From NCBI RefSeq assembly GCF_001298445.1, contig NZ_CP012036.1:2607263-2671262 (forward strand): a DNA stretch of 64,000 bases, written 5' to 3'. The notes below the pieces were generated by a model. It was given only the letters and a program-made list of their open reading frames with translations. It did not search any database and had not been told where the DNA came from. Below are positions 8,857-18,081 of this stretch, one piece after another (the stretch's first letter is position 1; every line of letters starts with the position of its first letter). Origin of the DNA: Nostoc piscinale CENA21 (GTDB lineage: Bacteria > Cyanobacteriota > Cyanobacteriia > Cyanobacteriales > Nostocaceae). A program made the position numbers and the translations under genes.

Positions 8857-11420
8857 CTACTCCGCCCAAGCAATCAATCTTGGTTCATAAGCATTAGACA
8901 AGTGCGGGTGTTTGGGTAACACGCGCAAGGATAAGCCTTGAAAACCAGAGGTGGTATAAACAATATCGGCAGTGTAGAGACTCAAACCTTGGTCATCTTG
9001 ACTTGGTAATCCATGACAACCGGAACCGCATTGACGATTTCACCGTTGGCATCGATCGCACCTTGATATAACTCTACTTGGATATCATCATTACTCAAAG
9101 TAGCTAAATCAACTTTGGCTTTCACTGCTACCTTTTGCTCAACTTTAATATCGGAACCTACAGATACATCAATATCTTTGATTCTGATGTTAAACCAGTG
9201 GTCGCTGAGTTTAGCTTTCCAAGCGGCTAATTCTTTGGCTGGGGCGTAATTATCAGCCACCAAAGTATGATAGCGATCGCTGGCGTGGAAATAAGCTTGT
9301 TGAGCATAATCCCGTACCATCCGCGCTGTATTAAAGAACGGACAGTTCAGGCGAATTGCATCTTTCATTTTGGCTACCCAACGCCGGGGCAGGCCATCTT
9401 CGTCGCGGTGGTCATAAAATAGAGGCACAACTTCTTTCTCTAACAAATCATAGAGGGCGTTAGCTTCTACCTCATCTTGATAATTAGGATCTTCGTAATT
9501 TTCCCCATGTCCGATCGCCCAACCGGTGCGGACATAATCAGCTTCATCCCACCAACCATCTAAAACACTTAAATTTGGCAAGCCATTCATTGCGGCTTTC
9601 ATCCCGCTAGTTCCCGAAGCTTCCCTGGGACGACGTGGTGTATTCAACCAGATATCACAACCAGCCACCATCAACCGAGATATATGAATATCGTAGTTAG
9701 GGACAAAAACAACTTGTTTTTCTAAATGATGTTCGCGGATAAAATGATTGATTTCACGAATCAGTTCTTTTCCAGGGATGTCTTTGGGGTGGGCTTTTCC
9801 AGCAATGACAAATTGGACTTTACGGTTTTTATCACCCAGTAAAATGCGTTGAATGCGTTCTAAATCGCGCATCCACAGGGTAGCGCGTTTATAAGTTGCA
9901 AACCGACGGGCAAAACCAATTGTTAAAACGTAGGGATCTAATACTTCTTGGGCTTGGGCAATTTCCGAAGGGGAAGCGCCGCGATCGCGTAAATGTTTGA
10001 CAAGATGATCCCGCACATACAGTACCATATCCAAACGGCAGCGTTCGTGATTGCGCCACAACTCCTCATCGGGAATTGCTTCCATCCGTTCCCACAGTTG
10101 GTTATCTGGTGGTACTGATGACCAGTTTGGCCCTAAGTAGCGATCGTACAACTCTTGGGTTGATTTTGCCACACAACTGCGAGCATGAACGCCGTTGGTA
10201 ATGGCGGTGATTGGCACTTCCTCGACAGGGACTTTTTTCCACAAACCTTGGAACATCTGCCGCGACACCACACCATGCAACTGCGCCACCCCGTTAGAAA
10301 ATGTCGCCATTTTCAACGCCAGCACCGCCATACTGAAAGGCCCGGATAAATCGCCTGTATTTTCTCGCCCCAGCCCTAAAAATTGCTCTTTGGGCAAACC
10401 AAAGATATCTGCGTAATATCCCAGATAATACAAAATCTTATCGGGAGGGAACAAGTCAATCCCCGCAGGTACAGGCGTGTGTGTCGTAAAGATGTTGCTA
10501 GACATTACTACCTGTTTGGCTTGGGCATAGCTCAAACCTTCTTCTTGAATTAAGATGCGGATGCGCTCTAACGCCGAGAAAGCTGCGTGGCCTTCATTCA
10601 TGTGATAGGCAGTGACATCATAGCCCAGAGCTTTGAGCATCCGTACACCACCAATTCCCAACATGATTTCTTGGTGGATACGCATATCAATGTCGCCACC
10701 ATACAGTTGATCTGTGATGTCGTGATCATATTGGTTATTGGGTTCGATGTTGGTGTCTAACATATACAAAGGCACCATCCCCACCTGTACCCGCCAAACC
10801 CTGGCATATACCTTGCGCCCCGGATAATCAACGGCAATTTGCAATTCAGAACCATCGGGATTGCGTTCTAAGTGCAAAGGCATATTATAAAAATCGTTGA
10901 TGGGGTAACGTTCTTGTTGCCAGCCATCAGCGTTGAGATATTGAGCAAAATACCCTTGTTGATAAAGCAAGCCGACACCCACTAGTGGTAGTCCCAAGTC
11001 ACTGGCAGATTTTAAATGATCACCAGCCAGAACCCCCAAACCACCAGAATAAACAGGTAAACAGTCTACCAAGCCAAACTCTGCTGAAAAATAGGCATAA
11101 CATTCTTTTGGCTTTTGAGCGCGTTGTTTTTGATACCAAGTTCCTTCTTGGAGATAATCATCTAACTGACGAGCAGCGCGATCCATTTGTGCTAAAAACC
11201 CATCATCCTCTACTACCTCCAACAGCCGTGCTTGGGAGATAGTACCCAGCATCAACACTGGGTTGTGATGGCTAGATTCCCATAAGTCTGTATCTAAACG
11301 GCGAAATAAATCTTTGGTTTCAACATTCCAATCCCAATGCAAGTTATATGCTAACCGCCGCAGTGGTTCCAGGCGCGGCGGTAGTGACGGGGAAACATTG
11401 AATGTGCGAATTGGCTGCAT
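8857..11420 (-). CDS. glgP: Alpha-glucan (glycogen) phosphorylase, GlgP subfamily with short N-terminus; C-terminal frameshift
   Basis: GT35 enzyme releasing glucose-1-phosphate from glycogen. Starts MQPIRTFNVSPSLPPRLEPLRRLAYNLHWDWN, the N-terminus of the alpha-glucan phosphorylase subfamily that lacks the long classical extension. Catalytic features: GGLGVLAGDHLKSASDLG, HMNEGHAAF, HTPVPAG and the PLP-lysine region EASGTSGMKAAMNG. The uninterrupted frame stops at 8982 (812 residues). A different frame continues from about 9000 to 8857 with about 47 residues including QGLSLYTADIVYTT and LRVLPKHPHLSN, which is the usual end of this subfamily. Adding one G near 9001 (CAAGT to CAAGGT) would rejoin them. 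This break is not in a homopolymer run of the kind that breaks other genes here. A second, different phosphorylase is 3 kb away. Confidence 0.9.
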
Positions 11421-11699
11421 AGGTTAGCAATTCTCCAAGTTCAGCTATGGTTATTGTTTACCTTCTTTATCTAATGCTGCCAATTCTTTATACTGTGTTT
11501 GTAAAGTACAGATGACTTTGTTAAGTATTAAAAACTGAGACTACAATCAGTGCAGAACCTTGCCCCAAGCGGATTTTTCATTTTTTAAGTTCTTTTTGAG
11601 TGTCTGCTTGGTAAGCAAAATTTAATAATTGACCAACAAATGACAACAAAGCTCCCTATTCTGACAAGAACAGAGAGGTTAATGTCTGACTAGCAATAT

Positions 11700-12023
11700 T
11701 TAGCTACCCAAAGAAGGCTGATCTTGTGGTGTTTTTGGCATTGTCAGAGTTTGAGCCGCCGCATAAGCCAACTCTGCTGCTATCTTATAAGCGAGTTTTA
11801 TATTAGATGCGCTATCCTTGTGGTGGGTGGCAGAAGTTTTTGGACGAGGTTTTGATTCTTGCATCACTTCACCAGAGGCGATCGCTCGTTGCAAAATGAT
11901 AAAAGCATCCAAGTCTTCTGAGTCATAATCTCGCCGCAGTAAAGTTTGTATCTGGTTGCGATCGGCGATACTCAAATAACCAGTTCTAAAAGCTTGCTGG
12001 ACGATTTGTTTAATTTCAACCAT
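11700..12023 (-). CDS. Conserved cyanobacterial-type small protein, unknown function
   Basis: 107 residues from the ATG at 12023 (a TTG four codons upstream is the alternative start). N-terminal half is charged and helical (VEIKQIVQQAFRTGYL, then DRNQIQTLLRRDY and a Leu/Ile-rich helix), the middle is a Ser/Thr/Lys-rich linker, and the end has an alanine-rich helix. No motif that I can assign. The small helical start resembles hypothetical proteins that are widespread in Nostocales. Monocistronic, upstream of the long gene-free region. Confidence 0.55.
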   Translation of the reverse strand: MVEIKQIVQQAFRTGYLSIADRNQIQTLLRRDYDSEDLDAFIILQRAIASGEVMQESKPRPKTSATHHKDSASNIKLAYKIAAELAYAAAQTLTMPKTPQDQPSLGS

Positions 12024-12344
12024 AATTTCAACCAAGTGTGGGAGTTAATTTAAAGGAGCTTAGTCTGTAAATTTGGTTTTCTTGTGAGGATTCCTTCTCA
12101 TAACGTGGATTTTCTCTAGACTTCACAATTTATAATGAGAGATATCCTAGGCACATCGTCCAGATGGTTCACCTGATTGGGTGATTTACAAATTTGGCAA
12201 TTATGGCTATATATCCGGTTTCGTGCCGAAAGTTTCTGTATGAAAGGAAAGAAACAAAGAATTAAGCTAATCGGAACTGTATTGAAATAAGTGCTGAGTG
12301 CTGTACACCGAGCGGAGTCGAAGTGTGAGTGCTGAGTATAAATC

Positions 12345-12420
12345 TATAGCAGTCCTAATTGATATGTGAACAACAAAGACAAGGGAAAGAGACGTTTATA
12401 AATAATTTAGGATTGCTATA
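12345..12420. repeat. MITE-like element with 14-bp terminal inverted repeats
   Basis: TATAGCAGTCCTAA (12345-12358) and TTAGGATTGCTATA (12407-12420) are inverted copies with one mismatch, 76 bases overall, TA at both ends. Size, TA ends and lack of coding capacity fit a non-autonomous element of the IS630/Tc1 type. Confidence 0.6.
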
Positions 12421-12722
12421 GCTACAAATGTAGGTTGGGTGGAGAACGGAATCCGAATTCATCTGCTTTATTCAAAATTTTTTTATATTATTTTAATGTA
12501 TCTTAAATTACGAATCTAAAATTTGTAATCTTGCTGGTTGGAATAAAACAAATGTTGTTTAAACTACCAACTTTAGGAAATTAATTATATTGTTAAAAAC
12601 TTCAGACTTGGGAGTGATCCATCAAAAATAAAATGTGTTATTCTGGGAGGCAATTGTTATGAAAAGCCACCCATCTAAATGAAATCGTGACTTGGTTAAG
12701 TTGTAAATCATCCGTGTGCAAC

Positions 12723-12851
12723 ATGAGCGTAGCGGTATACTCTAGAAATTTATTGCAAGAAAGTCGTCATTGCAGTCGGGGAAGCGCATACTTGTTTGCA
12801 CCGATGGTAAACTTTAATGTGATGGCTGAAGTTGGTGATACTCCACCTTAA
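12723..12851 (+). CDS. Possible small protein, 42 residues
   Basis: Open frame from ATG 12723 to TAA 12851. It begins MSVAVYSRNLLQ, has a central ESRHCSRGSAYLFAP segment and ends MAEVGDTPP. It is below usual ORF cut-offs. In favour: normal codon choice for this genome, a compact C-terminus and an AT hairpin starting exactly at the stop codon. Against: no clear ribosome-binding site and no family that I recognise. It could equally be part of a non-coding RNA. Confidence 0.35.
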   Translation: MSVAVYSRNLLQESRHCSRGSAYLFAPMVNFNVMAEVGDTPP

Positions 12852-12870
12852 TTAAAAATTGATTTTTAAT
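12851..12870 (+). terminator. Hairpin at the end of the 42-codon ORF
   Basis: ATTAAAAA, loop TTGA, TTTTTAAT: perfect 8-bp stem made only of A and T, overlapping the stop codon of the small ORF. Weak by itself as a terminator. Confidence 0.35.
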
Positions 12871-13380
12871 TGACTTAAAAATAACAAGACAATTAGCAGC
12901 AATTATCTTGTGATTGTTAAACAGTCCGCAGCAGGTGTTGAGCTTCAGCAATCACATATATATGTTGTTGAAACAATTTGTTCTTGTTTAATTAGGTCAT
13001 TGAACATATTTAAAAAACTGCACATAGCAATTTGATGATAAAGATATCAATTTATTTCAACTATCAAACAGTTGAATAGTTGATGTTGTTATCTGGAATT
13101 TGCTGGAAAAATTAGCAGCAGCATTAGTATCTGGCTGAGATTAATCTTGATACTAAATGCAAAAAATAAATGCCAAAAGTAATTGATGAAGAGATAAAAA
13201 ATCTCAAGCGATCGCTCATTGATAAAACGAGATTAGCGTTCATCAAATACTTTTTTATCTTGACAAATTGCGGCTCAATGCTCACCTATTCAGCATTGGA
13301 TTAGTTTCAAATAAATTGATCTACCAAAAGCTTCTATATTTCACTTCGTTCAAAGAAAATTATCCCAGAGAAATCTAGCT

Positions 13381-14082
13381 ATGAGTAACCAAAAATATGC
13401 CTCCAAAATTCAACGCTTCAAAGAAGTAATACTGACAACCTTATTAGCAGATATTCCGACAATTGCCTTCGGCACAAAATTCCGCAATTGGTTATATCGC
13501 AGTATTTTTGCTCAGTTAGACAATTCAGTTTATATTCAAAACGGTGTGGAATTTTTGGGTACAAATTGCATCGCCATTGGTAAAAAAGTGCATATTTTTA
13601 AAGGCGTGAGAATTGATGCTCAAGGACATTCCAACAATAAAATTTATTTAGGTCATGGTGTAGCTATTGAACGCAATGTTGATATTGGTTGTTTAGACAA
13701 CACATCAATTTATATTGACGAAGAAACCTTCATCGGCCCTCATGTATGTATTGCTGGGCCGGGAGATATTACCATTGGCAAAAACTGTATGATTGCAGCC
13801 CACTCCGGCATATATGCTAACAATCACAATTTTACAAATCCCTTAGAACTAATTAAAGACCAAGGCATTACACGCAAAGGAATTGTGATTGAAGATGATT
13901 GTTGGCTGGGACATGGAGTCACAATATTAGATGGCGTAACCATTGGTCAAGGTAGTGTCATTGGTGCAGGTGCAGTCGTCACTAAAGATATTCCGCCATT
14001 TTCCGTGGCTGTGGGTGTACCTGCAAAAGTCGTCAAAAATCGGATGAATCAGCAATTATCCGAAACAGGGGTAAGCTGTTAA
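13381..14082 (+). CDS. Hexapeptide-repeat (left-handed beta-helix) acyltransferase
   Basis: 233 residues. After a helical N-terminus (about 1-50) there are repeated [LIV]-G-x4 turns from about residue 55 to 220: FLGTNCIAIGKKV, IYLGHGVAIE, FIGPHVCIAGPGDITIGKN, DCWLGHGVTILDGVTIGQGSVIGAGAVVTKDIP. AAHSGIYANNHNF holds the catalytic-type His of the maltose/galactoside/virginiamycin O-acetyltransferase class, and the C-terminus ends in the usual VGVPAKVVKNR. It probably moves an acetyl or other acyl group from CoA to a sugar. Substrate unknown; the position between two glycogen phosphorylase genes may be chance. Confidence 0.85.
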   Translation: MSNQKYASKIQRFKEVILTTLLADIPTIAFGTKFRNWLYRSIFAQLDNSVYIQNGVEFLGTNCIAIGKKVHIFKGVRIDAQGHSNNKIYLGHGVAIERNVDIGCLDNTSIYIDEETFIGPHVCIAGPGDITIGKNCMIAAHSGIYANNHNFTNPLELIKDQGITRKGIVIEDDCWLGHGVTILDGVTIGQGSVIGAGAVVTKDIPPFSVAVGVPAKVVKNRMNQQLSETGVSC

Positions 14083-14106
14083 GCATTAAATTTGCACATT
14101 GAGACC

Positions 14107-14211
14107 GCAGGGGTGCAGAATGCAGAAGGACAGAAGCAAGATTGCAGAGGGAATTGGGGAAATATTAATATTCTCTCCCTTGCTCCCCGCTCCCTGCTCC
14201 CCTGCCTCTTT
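14107..14211 (+). repeat. Dispersed G/A-C/T-rich repeat (copy 1, forward)
   Basis: Begins GCAGGGGTGCAG, continues TTGCAGAGGGAATTGGGG, an AATATT centre and ends TTGCTCCCCGCTCCCTGCTC. The reverse complement of 36876-36962 shows the same blocks in the same order. Confidence 0.7.
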
Positions 14212-14297
14212 TTACCACTGTATCTAAAGAAAAGTGTGTCTTTTTTTTCCCTTCAAGAAACCAAGTCATAGAATAATCATGACTTAAGTTATACCAA

Positions 14298-14330
14298 CCC
14301 TGTGAATGACAGTTTTAGTCATAAACAGGG
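14298..14330. terminator. Nested hairpin upstream of glgP
   Basis: CCCTGT (14298-14303) pairs with ACAGGG (14325-14330), with an inner TGAC/GTCA stem. May end read-through from the acyltransferase gene; there is no U run, so it is only a candidate. Confidence 0.35.
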
Positions 14331-14587
14331 TATTCGCATTGGCTTTATCAAGCTTCTCCTGTAATGGTGAAACTTTCCGGTACAGGTACTCAAGGTGCAA
14401 TCCTCAGAGTTTATTGAGCCAGCTAGAGAAAAATCACACCGCACATCACCTTGATACCTAATAAGTACTTGCTTGTTTCATTACTCTGGTTGAAGGAACT
14501 AACAGCATGAAACCAACTGTGATGACTTAGGGGTGAGGAGTGGTGATTTCGCTCTTGTCTACTCTCTATTCTTGATAGGAAATAATT

Positions 14588-17120
14588 ATGACGACATTTG
14601 AGCAAGCTCCAATATTTCAGTGTGAATTTGAAGATGATCGCACTGGGTTAAGTAAAGAAACTATCAAACGCGCTTTGGCTGATAATCTTTTTTACATCCA
14701 AGGTAAATATCCTGGGACAGCCACGCCTAACGATTATTATATGGCTTTGGCTTACACCGTGCGCGATCGCATGTTGCAACGTTGGTTCAAGACTACGGAA
14801 GCCTATACAAAAAAAGGTGTCAAAGTTGTCAGCTATCTCTCAGCAGAATTTCTCTTGGGGCCGCACTTGAGCAATAACTTAATCAACTTGGGTATTTACG
14901 ATTTAGTCCGTCAAACCGTGGAAGAAACCGGGCTAGATTTTGTCCAACTGCGCGAAATTGAAGAAGAACCAGGACTAGGAAATGGTGGTCTAGGTCGTCT
15001 GGCTGCTTGTTATATGGACTCTCTGTCAACTCTCGAAATTCCCGCCATTGGCTATGGAATTCGCTACGAATTTGGCATCTTTGACCAAGAAATTCGGGAT
15101 GGTTGGCAAGTAGAAATCACAGATAAATGGCTACATTTAGGCAACCCTTGGGAAATTCCCCGTCTAGAAGAAACCATAGAAGTCAAGTTTGGTGGTCGCA
15201 CCGAAGGTTATTACGATGAAAAATGCCGTTATCGGGTACGTTGGATTCCCGATAAAGTGGTCAAAGGTGTTCCCTACGATACGCCCATCTTAGGTTATCG
15301 CGTCAACACGGCTAATACTTTACGGTTGTGGAAAGCCGAAGCGCCTGAATCTTTTGAATTTAAAGCATTTAACGATGGGAACTATTACGGTGCAGTCAAC
15401 AAAAAAGTAGTTTCCGAGAATATTACCAAAGTTCTCTATCCTAACGATGATTTGGTGCAAGGTAAGGAACTGCGCCTAGAACAACAATATTTCTTTGTGT
15501 CTTGTTCTTTGCAAGATATGATTCGGCTACATTTGCAAAAAGGCGAAACCATAGAGACTTTTCATCAATCATTTGCTGTACAACTCAATGACACTCACCC
15601 CTCTATCGGTGTGGCAGAATTGATGCGGCTATTGGTAGATGAATATCAACTAGAGTGGGATCAAGCTTGGCAAATTACACAGAATACTTTTGGCTATACC
15701 AATCACACCCTGTTACCAGAAGCTCTAGAAAAGTGGCCTTTAAAACTATTTAGTCACTTACTGCCAAGACATTTACAAATTATCTATGAAATTAACCAAC
15801 GCTTTCTCGGTCAAGTGCGTGCTAAATATCCCGACGATAGCGATCGCCTAGCGCGGCTATCATTAATTGATGAAAGTGGGGAAAAGTACGTCCGCATGGC
15901 ACACTTAGCCAGTGTTGGTTCCCATGCAATTAACGGTGTCGCCGCCTTACATACAGAGTTACTCAAACAAGATGTTCTGCGTGACTTTTACGAATTTTGG
16001 CCAGAGAAATTCACCAACAAAACCAATGGTGTCACACCCCGACGTTGGATAGTAGTCAGCAATCCCCTACTAGCTAACTTAATTACTCGTAAAATCGGTA
16101 CAGATTGGATTAGCCATTTAGAAGATTTAAAGCAACTCGAAGCTTTTGTCGAAGATGCTGAGTTTCGTGATGAATGGCGGCAAACCAAGCAAGATATTAA
16201 GACTTATTTGGCAAATTATATTAAGGAAAACCACGGGATTGAAGTCAATCCTGAATCACTGTTTGATGTTCAGGTGAAGCGACTGCATGAGTACAAGCGC
16301 CAACACTTGAATGTGCTGCACATCATCACCCTTTATAAACGCCTCAAAGACAATCCCAATCTGGAAATTACACCCCGTACCTTTATTTTTGGTGGTAAAG
16401 CCGCTCCTGGCTACTTCATGGCGAAATTAATCATTAAACTCATCAACTCCGTTGGTGATGTGATTAATAATGATCCCGATATGCGCGATCGCCTAAAAGT
16501 AGTATTCTTACCTGATTACAATGTCAGGTTTGGTCAACGAGTTTACCCCGCCGCCGACCTTTCCGAACAAATCTCGACTGCTGGTAAAGAAGCTTCCGGG
16601 ACTGGCAATATGAAATTTGCCATGAATGGCGCACTAACTATCGGCACACTTGATGGCGCTAACATCGAAATCCGCGAAGAAGTAGGCGCAGAAAACTTCT
16701 TCTTGTTTGGACTGACAACCGAACAAGTATATGATTTAAAATCCAAAGGCTATAACCCTTGGGATTATTACCATAGCAATCCGCAACTCAAAGAAGTAAT
16801 TGACCTAATCAGTTCCGGATTCTTCTCGTATGGTGATACTAATTTGTTCCGGCCATTAGTAGACTCACTGTTGTACCACGATCCTTATTTGCTGTTTGCC
16901 GATTACCAGTCTTACATTGACTGTCAAGACCAAGTAAATCATGCTTACAGTGACCAAGAACACTGGACAAAAAATGTCAATTCTCAATGCAGCTAGGATG
17001 GGTAAATTCTCTTCTGACCGAGCCATTAAAGAATATTGCCAAGAAATTTGGAATGCTGTACCCGTAAAAATCGAACTAGCAGAATATATTCAAGCCAGGG
17101 CTGGTTTGAAAGTGAACTGA
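14588..17120 (+). CDS. glgP: Glycogen/starch phosphorylase, classical GT35 type (one frameshift)
   Basis: About 843 residues when rejoined, the classical length. Phosphorolysis of alpha-1,4-glucans. Motifs: YLSAEFLLGPHLSNNL, EEEPGLGNGGLGRLAACYMDS, QLNDTHPSIGVAELMR, NHTLLPEALEKW, NKTNGVTPRRW, VKRLHEYKRQHLN and the PLP-lysine motif EASGTGNMKFAMNGALTIG. The uninterrupted frame stops at 16996. Dropping one A from the A6 run at 16969-16974 extends it through MSILNAARMGKFSSDRAI and a QEIWN segment to 17120, the normal family end. An AGGAA site precedes the start. It differs clearly from the other phosphorylase (8857-11420); cyanobacteria often keep two such enzymes. Confidence 0.93.
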
Positions 17121-17560
17121 TGAAGTTAGACTTACGCACCAATATTGTCTGTTGAGACTGGGTGTAAGGGTATAGAGGTATAAGGGTGTAAGGGTTTTGA
17201 ATACCTACACCCCACACCTTCACACCCTCACACCCTAAAAGTTCAGGAAACCTCTGGCATTAATTAACGTCACAACATTAGCCAGTCAACAACTTATAAA
17301 AGCTTGAATGCCAGGAATAAGAAAACTTCTTAGCCTTCTACCTCCTGCCTCCTACCTCCTGCCTTCTGCCATAAAACAACCCACAGCATGAGATAATATC
17401 CGAACTTGTGCCATACTCTATGGGGTAGTCATAACATAGCCTCCCCTCTCAACAGAGTGCGCTCAAAACGAGACAAGATTTGGGTAAGATAAAGGAGCTA
17501 TCTTTTCTGCATAGCAGATACCGAGAGAAGCTTTTTCCGACCCCCTTTGGAGATATTTCT
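17121..17560. other. Intergenic region before psbI
   Basis: 440 bases. Contains pyrimidine-rich tracts of the CACCC/CTCCTGCC kind (about 17205-17238 and 17335-17371) that recur at gene ends across the window. The rest is presumably the psbI promoter and 5' leader; GGAG at 17549-17552 is the ribosome-binding site. Confidence 0.55.
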
Positions 17561-17677
17561 ATGCTGACTTTAAAAATCGCTGTTTATATTGTTGTTGCCT
17601 TCTTTGTGACTATCTTTGTCTTCGGATTCTTGTCAAATGATCCTGCTCGTAACCCTGGTCGTCGGGATTTAGAGTAA
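17561..17677 (+). CDS. psbI: Photosystem II reaction centre protein I
   Basis: 38 residues: one membrane helix (about residues 5-26, LKIAVYIVVAFFVTIFVFGF) followed by the conserved stromal tail LSNDPARNPGRRDLE. This is a near-universal PsbI sequence. PsbI binds at the edge of the D1 protein and helps early assembly of photosystem II in the thylakoid membrane. The frame is open upstream to 17480, but the family start and the GGAG site eight bases before the ATG fix the start at 17561. It stands alone. Confidence 0.97.
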   Translation: MLTLKIAVYIVVAFFVTIFVFGFLSNDPARNPGRRDLE

Positions 17678-18081
17678 GAACAAGACAAATTATCCGCGAC
17701 TGCCGGAAGGTGGAAAACACTCACAGTCACAGACAATTGCTTGCTATCCTACGGGAAAGCTTTACGCTTAAATACTGATTAGCAGTTGCTACACAGGGAA
17801 AATCCGCAGCCATTGGCTAACACGGAGTTTCCCTTCACAGTAACTGGGTTTTTACTAAAGTAATAGTAGTAAAATATACTACTTAGAAAACTGGCATCAG
17901 TTGAGGCGATCGCAAAGTTGCTCCCCAGTAGGAAGGCGTTTTCTAGCAGCGTCCTAGACAGTGCGATTTCCTCTTTTTAGCAGCTTGCTGCACGTAGGCA
18001 GAAAGCAAAAGTCGGAAGACACAGGTGTTCCCATCTTTCCGGCTATTCGTTGGCTATTTGTTAGGTTAATATTGCCCAGAT
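17678..18081. other. Intergenic region after psbI
   Basis: 404 bases with a structured hairpin near 17796-17833 (listed) and a GTAGTAAAATATACTAC palindrome near 17867-17883. No small ORF with family resemblance. It ends with the likely promoter of the DUF3769 gene. Confidence 0.5.
17796..17833 (+). terminator. Nested stem-loop downstream of psbI
   Basis: GGGAAAATCCG (17796-17806) pairs with CGGAGTTTCCC (17823-17833) with one mismatch, and the loop contains AGCC/GGCT. Strong predicted structure about 118 bases after the psbI stop, without a U tract: a possible 3' stabiliser or processing site. Confidence 0.4.

Larger units (their letters stand above)
12024..13380. other. 1.36-kb region with repeats and one possible small gene
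   Basis: Contains a direct GTGCTGAGT motif near 12290-12335 that recurs elsewhere in the window (for example near 30707), a MITE-like inverted repeat (12345-12420), a possible 42-codon gene with a hairpin after it (12723-12870) and a CAAGA/TCTTG inverted repeat near 12882-12910. I looked for tRNA and 6S-RNA-like structure and could not support either. The 150 bases before 13381 should carry the acyltransferase promoter. Confidence 0.5.
14083..14587. other. Intergenic region with dispersed repeat and hairpins
   Basis: 505 bases. Holds a purine/pyrimidine-rich dispersed repeat (14107-14211), a 7-bp stem AAGTCAT/ATGACTT (14263-14285) and a nested palindrome at 14298-14330. The following 250 bases should carry the glgP promoter; AGGAA lies six to eight bases before the ATG at 14588. 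Confidence 0.6.

Noticed and set aside
12640..12850. 6S RNA or other structured RNA gene
   Set aside because: I could not build the long paired arms of 6S RNA; the short ORF reading is at least as good.
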